A DNA stretch of 64,000 nt, taken from NCBI GenBank assembly GCA_937903005.1, contig CALFNR010000067.1:1-64000 (forward strand), given 5' to 3'. The translations under genes and the position numbers were made by a program. How positions within the stretch are numbered: position 1 is the stretch's first letter; each line of letters opens with the position of its first letter. This stretch comes from Clostridium_AI sp002297865 (GTDB taxonomy: Bacteria > Bacillota > Clostridia > Lachnospirales > Lachnospiraceae). Positions 1-10,820 of this stretch are shown here, one piece after another. Below the pieces are notes generated by a model that was not told where the DNA came from, searched no databases, and saw only the letters and a program-made list of their open reading frames with translations.

Positions 1-77
1 TTTATAAATGTGAGGACTGCAGTGGATGCCCATACAAAAAGGACTGTATGAAAGGGAACGAATCGAAAAATAACTAA
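1..77 (+). CDS. C-terminal fragment of an IS1182-type transposase (5' part outside window)
   Basis: An open frame enters from the left edge (first full codon at 3) and stops at 75-77. It reads as a short Cys-rich tail with spacing C-x2-C-x2-C-P-x4-C (Cys at codons starting 9, 18, 27 and 45) followed by a short polar end. Such a Cys cluster close to the C-terminus is typical of IS1182-family DDE transposases common in clostridia. Only about 24 residues are visible, so the family call rests on this motif and intactness cannot be judged. It marks the left boundary of the window as a mobile-element insertion point. Confidence 0.6.
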   Translation, partial: YKCEDCSGCPYKKDCMKGNESKNN

Positions 78-210
78 GTAGGAGAGAAATTGTAGGGCTA
101 TTTTTTACTTAAACCGTAAGTGAGTGATAACCCTTAACTTCATTCATAACTTGTAAATAAATTCAAGAAATTATAGAAGAATCCCCCACTTTATGATAAA
201 CTTTACATGA

Positions 211-216
211 TACAAT
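211..216 (+). promoter_or_regulatory. Possible -10 element before the giant secreted-protein gene
   Basis: TACAAT at 211-216 is a 5/6 match to the sigma-A -10 consensus and lies about 35 bases before the start codon, with GGAGGG at 241-246 as ribosome site. No good -35 hexamer is placed 16-18 bases upstream, so this is weak. The rest of 78-251 shows no gene. Confidence 0.3.
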
Positions 217-251
217 AAAAACCGGAAGGCAATAGAGATAGGAGGGCATGA

Positions 252-3200
252 ATGAATAAAAAATTATTCATGAAAAACTTGCAGAAACGTTTACTTGCCA
301 GCTTATTAGCAGTAACGTTATCAGTACCAGCACAAAGTACACCGTTGTTTGCATCTGGCATTCATGAAACTGACAGAAAGCCAGCACATTACAACCAAGC
401 AATCGTAGATGAGCTGCAGAAATTATGCACCGATGGAGAAAATGCAATCGACATCTTAGATGAACTTCGCAGACAAGGCATTGTCGATGAAACCGGTGCG
501 CCAATTGAAAATGGTACATTTAATGTCAATGGCAAGAAGATGACAGAAGAAGAGTTTATAAAAGAAGCCAGAAAGCAAAAAACAGGTAAAGTCTGTGTCG
601 ATGGCAGTGAGATTACTTGGGAAGAGGTCAATCGTCTTTTGGCACTTAAGGAATCTTTAAAAGAACTTAAGGAATTCGTAGGTGAAGAGGTCGATATAAA
701 CGAAAGTAATCGGGAGGAGTATCTTGCAAGTGCAATGTCATTAAAACAGCAGCTTACAGAAGGAAATGTACTTGTTTATGATGATCCAGCAGGAAGTACA
801 TATGGGGCAGGAATCAGTCATCAGGCGAGAGTTCAAGTGAATTTAGATAGAACATCCCTGAATGAAACAGGAAACGATCAGGTTATTAACGCTACAGTTA
901 GCCTGAAAACAAAGCAAAGTGTACCTGTAACGTTACAGTATCATACATTTTCAGGTTCTGCGTCGGCAGAAGGAAGCGGTACGGTAACAATTCCAGCAGG
1001 AGAAACAACGGCTAGTTTTTCAGTTAAGTATCATGGCTCTGTTGAGAAAAGAAATGGAGATCGTGTTTTTTATATAGAGTGCAATCAGATTCAAAATGCA
1101 CTTTTTGAAAATGGTGCTTCTTATGGAAAAAGTATAACATTTCCAATCACAGTGAAAAAGAGTGATTCGTTCCCGTATGAACATAATATTCCAGGAAACG
1201 TATCGGTGAAAGCGGAAAAAACAAGACGAACCTGGACTACAAAGGAATGGTATGATCCATTTAATTGGACTAGAAAAGAACATCATGAAGACACATATCA
1301 TAAATATATCACTTGTGAGTTAACCTATAAAAATATTGCAAGTTACATTCAAGCGTGGCCAGATAATTACTATAAGTTTACATATAACGAAAATCCTTCA
1401 TACAGTGTTGGAGGCGTTTCATCCTCTGGTACAGGTTCCTTCGTAAAGGAATACGGAAGAGTGACTCTTCCAATAAATTCCGTTTGGTCCTATAACACAC
1501 ATGCATCAAAAGTGGAGCATGACTACAATTACGTTGGTGGAATTTCTTCCAATATGTACATAAAAGAAATTCACGAAAGAATTAATTTAACGGGCTTAAG
1601 AATTCCAAGCGGTATATTCTACGTAGGTCAGTCTGTGCCAATTACAGCAACATTTGACCAATATACCAAGTTAGATGATTCGGTTCAGTTAAAGATGACA
1701 GACGGAACGGTCTTAACACCTGTAGAAAAGGGAACAGTAGGAAATAGCTGTACATTCCTTTATCAAGTTCCAGAGGTTCCAAGTGGTAACATTCCGAATA
1801 TCAGCGAATTATCCTTACATGGAACAAAATCCTACAGTGATGATCTTTTGGTAATTTCAGGACAGGGACGAGATAACACGACATTTAACCTGGAACTATT
1901 ATCAAGCAATTCACCAGAAACCATTCAGATTGGGAATGACAAATGCTTGTTACGCTATTATAAAGATGCAAGCTTTTCCAATATAGAGGTTAACATTGAT
2001 GATCAGAAACCAGGTAGTCAGTGGGTTACAGAAGTTGTCAGTGTCAATCAAGGTGGAGATGGCGTTTACCGTAAATGGATTCAAAGTAACTGCGAGCCAA
2101 TCGATGCTTTGGATTTAAGAAAAATGAAAAGAAAAGACTTAAAGACTGGTAAACAGGTGCAAGAGGCATTAAAAGAAACCCCATATGCGGTGTATGCAGA
2201 TGAAGAAAAATATGCGATTTCTTATTACGTTAAATCCATGTATTTGTCTGTAGACGGAGGGGTTACACGTATACCTCTTTATGTGGTTACACAAAACGGT
2301 TCCACAACAGAAACCAACGAAATTCCAGTTGCACTTATTGCATATTATAAAACAGTGCTCAATGCTGGTACAGAACCACGTAAAGACGTGGCAGAACTTT
2401 TTATGGATTCGGACATTGGAAGTACATATGACTATATCAAAGAGGAAAATGAGGCCGAGCTAGTATTCAGCCAGACAAGCAGAGGAGTGGTTGTACCACA
2501 GTTCTATGAAGTAAAGAACGCAGTGTTTACTTACCCAGGTGCAGCAACCATTGATTACTATAATGAGAATCCGTTTTTCTCTAGCTGGGGAAGTCTTGTA
2601 GACGATTCCAATAAACTTGTAAGTTATCATCTGGATTATGATGGAGACTTAAAAAATCTCGTTACAAGTGGAAGAAAAAATCCAGTTTATGTGGAAAGTA
2701 CGGAACAAGCGGATGTTCATGAATCTAGTACCATAAAGGATGAAGAAGAGAAGAATCGTATTTTAACTTTAAAGGAGGAATCAGTAGAAGACGATACGCC
2801 TGCCATAACAACCCAGCAGTATGAGATGAAAGGGTCCTTTATTACCAATCCATTCCGTATGGAAACAGATGAATTAGGATTTGTCGCAAGATTAGATAGT
2901 GATGTAAACTTTTCTTTCTATGGAACTGACAACTTAATCTGGGTAAGTTCCGATGAAAGTATTGCTAATGTAAGATATCCAGAACAGTTTAGAGGAGAAA
3001 AGGCTTCCACTTATGGTGCAGATCACACAGCACCAGTAGAAATTATTCCAACGGGTAAAGTAGGGAAAGTATATTTCACACTATACGCCTTAAATGATGG
3101 CTTTGATGGCTATACGCCAGTCGAAGTGTGTCGTAGCGTGACGCTTTTGTGTGAACCAGGTAAGGAACCTTACTTAAGAATCCCTTCTTCTAATGGGAAA

Positions 3201-6200
3201 TCAGCTTCTTTAAGCTGTAATCAAAACGAAAGCCTTGATGTATGCTTTATCAGTAACTTAACAGCACAAAATGCAGAAGAAGCAGAAAAGCTTTCGAATT
3301 TAGGCGAATATCTAGTATCGGAATATCCAACAGCATTTACAATAGAAGTATACGAGACAGATTTTGCTGGTCAGCCATTAGGGAAACCGGTCCATACAGA
3401 TACGAAAATATCCACCAATAAAAATACAGTTGGCAAGATGACCATTCCAGAAGGAATTCTTAAAAAAGTATCGAGCAATGCTGAAGCAGTATATACGGTC
3501 AAAATATCAGCGGAAAGCATAAGAGCCTATGGAACAGAGACGAGTATAGAGCAGAAAAAGGAACTTAAGACAGCTACAGCAAGTATTATGGTAAATGCTA
3601 ATCCACCAAGTCTGAGACTTGAAAAATTAAAAAGCTATAGTATTCTAGATAACAGCAAACTGCCAATTACTTATGAGTTAGAAACAAATGGGGCAACATT
3701 AGCAGCAACAAGCCTCACAATTACAGATTCAGACGGTAATACAGTGCTTTCGAAAGCGCTGAAACAAGGTAAGCATACATTATCATGGAAGCCGCAAAGA
3801 GTAGGCGACCAATTAAAGAAAACATATGTAGTAAAAGCAAGCATTCAGGCGGGGAGTGGCGATACACCAACGCTGGATAGTTATGTGGTAAACATATATA
3901 ATCATGAAGCACTTGATGTTTTAGTAAATGCAGCAGATGGAAAAAGTGTTGCAGGGAAAACGGATGTTGATGAAGTTACACAAGACAATCATGATAAAGT
4001 AAAATCCTTGATTAGTAAAGATGGAAAAACACTTTCATTCGATAACAAAAAAATCTCCATACAGGATTTGTCAAAAGATATTAATCTTGCATCCATGATT
4101 AGCATTAATTACGGTGATTATGTATGGGGACAGATATCGGATCAGATTGAATGGGATGTTGCTGATGCTAAAAATAAAAATATAAACGCTTCAGCTACTA
4201 CGTTAAATTACGCCCAAGGTGGAGTTTATTCCAATATTAATTCCTATAATTATGTAAGTTATTCACCTAGCGAAAACTTTATGACTGTCAGTATGTATAA
4301 TGGAAAAACAGTCATTACAGCGACACATGCTCGTACTGGTATGAAGAGCAGCATTAAAGTTACATCTAAAACTTTAAGAAATCAGTTGTATTTATTTAAG
4401 TTTTTACCAGAACAGAAGACAAAGCTGGAATATACAAATGGCGCTGGAAAAGAGTGTATTATGTACTCTGATGAAAATGGAGAACTTGCCTTATATGAAG
4501 AAAAAGGTATTGTAAGCGACATTCATTTGTACTCAGAAAATGATTCCGAAAGCTATATTGGAACGATTGCCTACAAAGATATCCTATCAGGGGAACAGGA
4601 TATAAGCAAACTTCAGTATTATCCAGTAAATAATTATATGCTTCGTTCTCTTTCAAAAGTAAATATTTATGTAACAGACGAAAAGGGAGCCCCATACGCC
4701 AATAAAAAACTTTGGATACGTGGTGGAGTTTATAAGAATGAAGAATACTGTTATGCTGCTAACCTTGGTCAAAATAGAAATCATTTAGAGGATGGAAAAC
4801 AAGACCAGATATTTACAACCGATCAAAATGGCGCAATCACAGTTTATTTTGACGCAAGCCAGTTTTATAGCTTAAGTGAAGAAACGATAGCAGAGCGTGC
4901 GATTCAGCCAGAAGATTATATCTTATATAATTTTGAGATGAAATTCCAGCCGAATGACCAAGTGGATAAAGTGAAGAAAGCTTACGAACCACAAATGGTT
5001 CATGTTAGCTCACAGCTAAATCCGTATAATATTCTTAAGGACTGTAATGCCTATGTACAGGCACGTGTGGTGAAAACAGGGGCAAATACTTCTGTAATCA
5101 ATAGACAGTTATATTGCCAGAGAGAAAAATCAGGAACCATCGGTGACATTACGGATATTTACGGATACAAAGGTGCAATTGGATTAAGCAAACATTATCC
5201 AAAAGCTAGTGTTTATACAGAGTCGTTAATGTGGGGAGAACCCGTTGAAACGGAGTCTTATATCTATAAAGATAGAGATGGCAGGGAAATAAATTACGGT
5301 ATTGCTCTTAGGGAAATCGATAAGGATAAATATAAATTAAACTATGCGGATACATATGGTGCAGAGTTTGAAAATCAGAAAAGCAAAGTAGTTACTTATC
5401 CATTTGCAGATATGCCAGTAGTAGAATCTACATGGGATTTGAACATTTCTTCTATTAATAAAGTGATACCACAAAATAAAGTGGTTCCGCTTCAAGTGGA
5501 AATGTATAAAGAAGCAAATGTTCTAAAGGAAATAGTGAGTGATTTACGATGCACAACCAAGACAAATGAGGAACCAATTAATGCTGAAGTAAAAGATGAT
5601 TTGCAAGAATTATTGGATTCTATTAGTAGTAACATGGATTGGGCTGGACCGTTAACAAACCAAATGAAAAAAGATAAACTATTTGGTTATGCAAGCCAGG
5701 GGTTAAGTAAATTAGTCAGTGTGACTGGTTTACCATTAGATGTACAGCTTTTACCAACAAAAGATCCAAGATGTTTTCATGTAACGGTTTCAATAGGAAG
5801 TACATTAGTGGATTATTATGACGAACAAGAAGATTATAAAAATAGAGCAGGTGAAGTTCAAAATACTTATACGAAAGGGCATTTAAAAGGGGATTTAGTC
5901 AGAGAAGAATATAATAATGAAGGCCATCATTCCAATTCAGAATTTACAGAGGAATACGGAATAACCAATAATGGTGGCAAGTACACTGCAAAGCATATAG
6001 ACAATAGTCAAACCAAAAATATTTACGAGGCCCTTTGGAATACGGGGAAAGATTGCGTTGCCGATCAGGTAATGAGCTTTAAACGCCAAGGAGCACAGGC
6101 AAAAGCAAAACAAAATTACACCAAAAAAATTGGTAAGGCAAAAGCAACGTTTGGTGGATGTATGTACTATGAATTCCGTTATGGCGATGATGGAAAATGG

Positions 6201-9200
6201 GAAGTTGTCTTCTATGGTGGAGGATTTGATGCAGGATTTGGTGTAGACTTTGGATATACCCAAAACTTTATGCTTGGACCTATACCTGTAAGCTGTACCT
6301 TAAATCTAGGAATCAATGCTTCAATGGGATTTGCTACTACCAATACTGGTAGTTTTGAAGGCATTAGCAATAAGAGCAATTATCTGACACAAGCAGAAAT
6401 AAGCATGATATGTGGTGCATTTGCTGGAGTAGGTTGGGATTGTGGATTTGTTGCAGTGAAACTAGGAATAAACGGAAATCTAACAGGATCATACGCCATA
6501 AGAAATCTGGATGCCTGGAATGTAAATTACAAGGAAAAGCTATTAGAAAAAGAGAATAAAGTTGGAACAAAAGCATCAGTTGTAGGTGAACTAGGCTTGA
6601 AGTTTTCTGTTAAGGTTCTGTTCTGGAGTTACTCAAAGAAACTATGGTCAGCGTCCCACCAGTTTGTAGATGTTACGGATGGTGAATACGACGATATTGC
6701 TGGCTGGTGGCAGAAATCAGTAGAAGCCATCCATACAGAGCCGATAGATGTTCCGGCACAACTTTGTTCCATTAATGAAGTGAGTCAAGAAAGCAGGGCT
6801 TATTTAGCCTCTAATGACCGTGAATGGGCTGGTGGAAGCAGTGAAAAATTAGCAGAAGATGAAATGAGCTCATTAAAATTAATGCAGAGCAATGCGTATA
6901 GTTTTGCAGAACCTATCTATAATGACGATGGTAGTATTATTGCATATTTATCGGATTCTGATAGTTCTGAGTTGGAAGATACATTAGCAAGCTATGCTGT
7001 GAGAAAAGAAGGAAGCTATGTCAATCAACATGGTATAGATCCAGTTACTTACACAACTGATGTATTAAATAATGAAACTGGAGCTAGAGGAGCCGATGGA
7101 AAACTAGATCCTATCTATGATGATGAAGGCAAAGTAATAAACAAATACCGTAAAACAGAAAGAACTGGTTATGGTGACAGTACAGTAAGGATAGCAGGAA
7201 CCAAGGACTTTAGTATTGCAGCCTGGGTACGCCAAAGCAATCCGATTTCAGATAGCATAGCAGAAAATACTAGTTATGAAGATATGATGGTAATGATAAA
7301 TCAGGCAGAAATCTATTCTTCCATCTGGACTGGAGATAAGTGGACTACATGTAAACTTACCGACAATAATACGGGAGATTTGTCACCAGCAGTAGCAGTA
7401 AATGGAGACTATGCTGTTGTAGCTTGGAGAAGCTGTGCTGGTTCAAATTCAAGTAATCCAATGGATTTCAATGTACGTGATGAAATTCATGCCAGAGTTT
7501 ATAACAAGCAAAAGGATACATGGGGAGAAACCGTTACTCTATATAATGGACAGACTGGAAGTGTTCATGGTTTAGAAGTTTCTATTATGTCGGATGGTAC
7601 GGTAATGGCTGCCTACATTATTAAGACTGGTGATGATGCAGGAGTAATGACTGATACGGAAATTATGTACACAGTAATAGATGGAAATGGTACTGTGAAA
7701 GAAAGCATGCGAGTAACCAATGACAACAATATTGATCAGAATCTACAGGTAACAAAGATAAACTGGAACGGAGAAGAACATTTTATCCTAGGATGGTTTA
7801 ATGAAAGAGAGTCAACGGAACTGGATGAGGAAGGAAAAGCAGTTCCAGTACGTGATATTAAATTATTGGCAATTAATTCACTAGGTATGCCAAGCAGTGA
7901 CTTTGTGGAAAGCATTCATGATGCAGGTGCTGACATTAATTGCACAAACTTTAGATTTAGCAAACCTGGAAAGGATGCTGCTTTAAATGATTTATCAATT
8001 GTGTGGCTATCTATGTGTAAAGAACAGTCAGAGGAAAAGAAAGAAGAGGAATCAGCAACTAAGAATACCTATATTTTATCTGCAATTCGCTTCTCGGAGA
8101 TCAACCATAAAATTATGTTAAGTACACCATTAGAAATTGCAAGAATGAAAACAGGGGAAACGATTGATGAATTCTCATCCTATAGCGATCAGGATACCAT
8201 TCAGACTGTATTACAAAGTACAGATTACACCATTGATCCAAAAGATCCGAAAACGTATGAAGTTGATACAGTTAAAGTGTTAGATGAAACTGACGGCAAG
8301 GAAAAGACACAAAATATTTATACACCAGTTGGAAAGGCCAGTATGTATACCGTAACAAGTAAATTCAAGTTGTGTGCACTAGAAACACAAGAAGTATACG
8401 CAGACAGAAGCAACGTTGTTATGGGATTCTCTACGCCAATCGGATTTACGGTAAAAAATACAGGTATTCGTCCGATTGATAAAATTACATTGACATTGGA
8501 CGGCAATCCTATCGAAATTGATGCTAAATTACTTCCAGGAGAATGCCAGACAATATCTGAATACTATAAGGTACCAGCTGACACTATTAAAGACGTAACC
8601 TATTCCATTACAGCACATAGTGGTGAAATTGCATCCAAAGCAGATGATTGCAGTGGGGTGGTTAAGTTAAACTTGCCAGATGTAGCAGTACGTAATGTAG
8701 AGCTTACAAAAGAAGATGATAGGGAGCGTACCGTTCAGGTATCTCTTAGCAATGAAAGTCGAGTACCATTAAAAAAAGGTGGAAAGCAAATTGTTGTTGG
8801 CCTGTATGACAGGAATCCAGAAATAAGTTCAAAAGAACTAGAACCAATTGATACGATTACCATTAAGGAGAATGATGATCTGGCTTTAGTAGATGCACAT
8901 GCCTATAATTGTCAGTTTAAGTTATCAAAAGAGAAACTGGAACAATTGATTCAAAATCATTACTCTAAGAAAGAGTTAGAAAAGAGTAATCATGAAATTC
9001 CAGACAAGGGACTTGAATTGTTCGTGAAAGCATGGATATTAGATGAGTCGGGAGAAATACTGGAGGAAGATTACACTGGCGACAATAGTGGATGGGTTCA
9101 GATTGAAAGTCTGACGAAGAAATACCAGAGTGATTATTCTATCAGTTCTCATGTTGAAAAAGCAGAGAATTCTGTTGATGCTGTTGTTTCCATTAGGAAT

Positions 9201-10646
9201 AACTCTTATGCCGAGTCACTAACAGGAAATGCAGTTGCAGTTTTATGTGACAGTAAGGGTAAGGTGATGAGTAAGGCAAAACAGACTTATAATCCAGAAG
9301 AAGGAGAATATGGGGTTGTCTGCGTGAAGGAAGAAGAAAATAAGGATATTACAATTCCATTTACAGAGAAAGATTTACTAGATGGATATAAGTTAGAAGA
9401 TGCTGTTACGATTAAAGCAAGTTTCGGGACCATCGATCTAAATGACCAGTCAGTACAATTAGAACAATTTAGTGTCAAGGGACAACAAGTCGCATGTGAT
9501 TTATTTGAGACAAGTAACAGTAAACCAGTTGTAACGAAACAGAATAAGGATATTATGATACATGGTGAGTCCGTTAAAGAAAAAGTGGAAGTACACACGA
9601 AGTATTATAGTATTTCAAAGAAGCTTAATGATAGGCAACGTAAGACCTTTGTATCCACTGTTGCAAAAAACCCTGGAGACAAATTGGAGATTAGAGTAAA
9701 TGGTAAGCTCGTTGCAAAGGGAATCGGGGCACAAATTATAGATGCTAATTTGAGAAACGATTATAATACCATTCAAGCAACTGTTGAGGGCACTCCAATG
9801 AAACAAATGGATGTGGTACGTAAAGTTGTAACAAAACAAAAGAATGGAAATCAATGGACTAAGAAAGTGAAAGAACGCTATATGCTTAATCAGGATGGTA
9901 AGCCTGTAGATGCAGAAGGTGAAGAAATTGATTTAGAAGCCAAAGACGTAGTAAGTTATGAAGAAGTGTATGTAGTAAACCAAAGCATATACAAGGCAGA
10001 TTTATCTCTTGCAGGTAATGCAGAAGAAAAAGTTCAGAAGAAAGAACCAAGCAATCAGGTTTTACTTTTGAAATCCAAAATGATAGCCAATAAAAAGGGA
10101 AAAGTGGATGTTTGCCGTTTAACATGGAATGCAATTGAAAATGCAGATGGCTATTTGGTATATGGTGCAAAATGCGATACACTTCAAAAGTCCTATGCAT
10201 TCAAGAGATTGGCAAAGATAAAAGGAAATAAAAAGTTAACGTTTACTCAGAAGTCCTTAAAAGCAAACCAGGGCTATAAGTATTTGGTAAAGGCATATAG
10301 AATGAAGGGTGGAAAGCAGGAAATTATTGCACGTTCTTATGTGGTACGAACGTTTGCGTTCCAGAAAGATTCCAAATATGGTAATCCAACGAACATAAAG
10401 ATAGCGAAAACCACCTTTACAACGAAAAAAGGTAAATTTGTTAAACTGGAACCAAGGGTAATCTGGCCAAAGGGAAAGAAAAAGAAAAAATATGGACCAG
10501 AGATACGTTATATTTCATCAGATCCAAGTATTGCAACTGTAACAAGCAGTGGTAAAGTAAAAGGAAGAAAGAAAGGAAGCTGTTATATTTACATGATTGC
10601 ACAGAATGGAGTCTGGAAGAAAGTTAAGGTTTGGGTAAAACAATAG
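252..10646 (+). CDS. Giant secreted multidomain protein (3464 aa) with Calx-beta-like, CARDB-like, Fn3-like and BIG2-like domains
   Basis: The start is ATG at 252, five bases after GGAGGG. Residues 1-35 form a typical signal peptide (basic N-end, Leu/Ala-rich core, small residues before the cut), so the protein is exported. A Calx-beta-like segment lies at about 185-300. The middle (about 400-1900) is rich in beta strands with Ig-like stretches. A Gly/aromatic-rich region with repeated short beta strands is at about 1980-2200. A segment resembling beta-propeller repeats (Gly-Asp-x-x-Val-x-x-Trp patterns) is at about 2300-2640, a CARDB-like domain at about 2715-2805, an Fn3-like domain at about 3285-3370 and a BIG2-type Ig domain at the very C-terminus. 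I see no LPxTG motif, SLH domain or catalytic motif, so anchoring is unclear. The likely role is adhesion or a surface scaffold; the exact function is unknown. It is a single gene, with a convergent minus-strand group downstream. Confidence 0.75.
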   Translation: MNKKLFMKNLQKRLLASLLAVTLSVPAQSTPLFASGIHETDRKPAHYNQAIVDELQKLCTDGENAIDILDELRRQGIVDETGAPIENGTFNVNGKKMTEEEFIKEARKQKTGKVCVDGSEITWEEVNRLLALKESLKELKEFVGEEVDINESNREEYLASAMSLKQQLTEGNVLVYDDPAGSTYGAGISHQARVQVNLDRTSLNETGNDQVINATVSLKTKQSVPVTLQYHTFSGSASAEGSGTVTIPAGETTASFSVKYHGSVEKRNGDRVFYIECNQIQNALFENGASYGKSITFPITVKKSDSFPYEHNIPGNVSVKAEKTRRTWTTKEWYDPFNWTRKEHHEDTYHKYITCELTYKNIASYIQAWPDNYYKFTYNENPSYSVGGVSSSGTGSFVKEYGRVTLPINSVWSYNTHASKVEHDYNYVGGISSNMYIKEIHERINLTGLRIPSGIFYVGQSVPITATFDQYTKLDDSVQLKMTDGTVLTPVEKGTVGNSCTFLYQVPEVPSGNIPNISELSLHGTKSYSDDLLVISGQGRDNTTFNLELLSSNSPETIQIGNDKCLLRYYKDASFSNIEVNIDDQKPGSQWVTEVVSVNQGGDGVYRKWIQSNCEPIDALDLRKMKRKDLKTGKQVQEALKETPYAVYADEEKYAISYYVKSMYLSVDGGVTRIPLYVVTQNGSTTETNEIPVALIAYYKTVLNAGTEPRKDVAELFMDSDIGSTYDYIKEENEAELVFSQTSRGVVVPQFYEVKNAVFTYPGAATIDYYNENPFFSSWGSLVDDSNKLVSYHLDYDGDLKNLVTSGRKNPVYVESTEQADVHESSTIKDEEEKNRILTLKEESVEDDTPAITTQQYEMKGSFITNPFRMETDELGFVARLDSDVNFSFYGTDNLIWVSSDESIANVRYPEQFRGEKASTYGADHTAPVEIIPTGKVGKVYFTLYALNDGFDGYTPVEVCRSVTLLCEPGKEPYLRIPSSNGKSASLSCNQNESLDVCFISNLTAQNAEEAEKLSNLGEYLVSEYPTAFTIEVYETDFAGQPLGKPVHTDTKISTNKNTVGKMTIPEGILKKVSSNAEAVYTVKISAESIRAYGTETSIEQKKELKTATASIMVNANPPSLRLEKLKSYSILDNSKLPITYELETNGATLAATSLTITDSDGNTVLSKALKQGKHTLSWKPQRVGDQLKKTYVVKASIQAGSGDTPTLDSYVVNIYNHEALDVLVNAADGKSVAGKTDVDEVTQDNHDKVKSLISKDGKTLSFDNKKISIQDLSKDINLASMISINYGDYVWGQISDQIEWDVADAKNKNINASATTLNYAQGGVYSNINSYNYVSYSPSENFMTVSMYNGKTVITATHARTGMKSSIKVTSKTLRNQLYLFKFLPEQKTKLEYTNGAGKECIMYSDENGELALYEEKGIVSDIHLYSENDSESYIGTIAYKDILSGEQDISKLQYYPVNNYMLRSLSKVNIYVTDEKGAPYANKKLWIRGGVYKNEEYCYAANLGQNRNHLEDGKQDQIFTTDQNGAITVYFDASQFYSLSEETIAERAIQPEDYILYNFEMKFQPNDQVDKVKKAYEPQMVHVSSQLNPYNILKDCNAYVQARVVKTGANTSVINRQLYCQREKSGTIGDITDIYGYKGAIGLSKHYPKASVYTESLMWGEPVETESYIYKDRDGREINYGIALREIDKDKYKLNYADTYGAEFENQKSKVVTYPFADMPVVESTWDLNISSINKVIPQNKVVPLQVEMYKEANVLKEIVSDLRCTTKTNEEPINAEVKDDLQELLDSISSNMDWAGPLTNQMKKDKLFGYASQGLSKLVSVTGLPLDVQLLPTKDPRCFHVTVSIGSTLVDYYDEQEDYKNRAGEVQNTYTKGHLKGDLVREEYNNEGHHSNSEFTEEYGITNNGGKYTAKHIDNSQTKNIYEALWNTGKDCVADQVMSFKRQGAQAKAKQNYTKKIGKAKATFGGCMYYEFRYGDDGKWEVVFYGGGFDAGFGVDFGYTQNFMLGPIPVSCTLNLGINASMGFATTNTGSFEGISNKSNYLTQAEISMICGAFAGVGWDCGFVAVKLGINGNLTGSYAIRNLDAWNVNYKEKLLEKENKVGTKASVVGELGLKFSVKVLFWSYSKKLWSASHQFVDVTDGEYDDIAGWWQKSVEAIHTEPIDVPAQLCSINEVSQESRAYLASNDREWAGGSSEKLAEDEMSSLKLMQSNAYSFAEPIYNDDGSIIAYLSDSDSSELEDTLASYAVRKEGSYVNQHGIDPVTYTTDVLNNETGARGADGKLDPIYDDEGKVINKYRKTERTGYGDSTVRIAGTKDFSIAAWVRQSNPISDSIAENTSYEDMMVMINQAEIYSSIWTGDKWTTCKLTDNNTGDLSPAVAVNGDYAVVAWRSCAGSNSSNPMDFNVRDEIHARVYNKQKDTWGETVTLYNGQTGSVHGLEVSIMSDGTVMAAYIIKTGDDAGVMTDTEIMYTVIDGNGTVKESMRVTNDNNIDQNLQVTKINWNGEEHFILGWFNERESTELDEEGKAVPVRDIKLLAINSLGMPSSDFVESIHDAGADINCTNFRFSKPGKDAALNDLSIVWLSMCKEQSEEKKEEESATKNTYILSAIRFSEINHKIMLSTPLEIARMKTGETIDEFSSYSDQDTIQTVLQSTDYTIDPKDPKTYEVDTVKVLDETDGKEKTQNIYTPVGKASMYTVTSKFKLCALETQEVYADRSNVVMGFSTPIGFTVKNTGIRPIDKITLTLDGNPIEIDAKLLPGECQTISEYYKVPADTIKDVTYSITAHSGEIASKADDCSGVVKLNLPDVAVRNVELTKEDDRERTVQVSLSNESRVPLKKGGKQIVVGLYDRNPEISSKELEPIDTITIKENDDLALVDAHAYNCQFKLSKEKLEQLIQNHYSKKELEKSNHEIPDKGLELFVKAWILDESGEILEEDYTGDNSGWVQIESLTKKYQSDYSISSHVEKAENSVDAVVSIRNNSYAESLTGNAVAVLCDSKGKVMSKAKQTYNPEEGEYGVVCVKEEENKDITIPFTEKDLLDGYKLEDAVTIKASFGTIDLNDQSVQLEQFSVKGQQVACDLFETSNSKPVVTKQNKDIMIHGESVKEKVEVHTKYYSISKKLNDRQRKTFVSTVAKNPGDKLEIRVNGKLVAKGIGAQIIDANLRNDYNTIQATVEGTPMKQMDVVRKVVTKQKNGNQWTKKVKERYMLNQDGKPVDAEGEEIDLEAKDVVSYEEVYVVNQSIYKADLSLAGNAEEKVQKKEPSNQVLLLKSKMIANKKGKVDVCRLTWNAIENADGYLVYGAKCDTLQKSYAFKRLAKIKGNKKLTFTQKSLKANQGYKYLVKAYRMKGGKQEIIARSYVVRTFAFQKDSKYGNPTNIKIAKTTFTTKKGKFVKLEPRVIWPKGKKKKKYGPEIRYISSDPSIATVTSSGKVKGRKKGSCYIYMIAQNGVWKKVKVWVKQ

Positions 10647-10747
10647 AGTGATTATCATGCCAAACATTAAGCCAATATCTGAGCTGAGAAATTAATCAGA
10701 AGTATTGTAGAAAGCAGATGCGAAAGATTTGCTTGGCTTATAGAAAA

Positions 10748-10790
10748 TACCCGCCTGTATTTTATAGTTTGTCTAAAATGCAGGCGGGTA
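10748..10790 (-). terminator. Strong hairpin terminator in the convergent intergenic region
   Basis: The arms are 10748-10763 and 10775-10790: 16 bp with a single G-T mismatch and an 11-nt loop. On the minus strand the stem is followed by TTTTCTAT, so it fits a Rho-independent terminator for the flavodoxin-like gene. On the plus strand no U-run follows, but the hairpin may also limit read-through from the giant gene. Confidence 0.75.
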
Positions 10791-10820
10791 TAGATAGGTA
10801 ATTAAATTACCCAGAGAGAA

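Noticed and set aside
5937..6263. A 108-codon minus-strand frame inside the giant gene
   Set aside because: It is antisense to strongly coding sequence with no ribosome site or family features; other minus-strand frames within the megasynthases were dismissed for the same reason.
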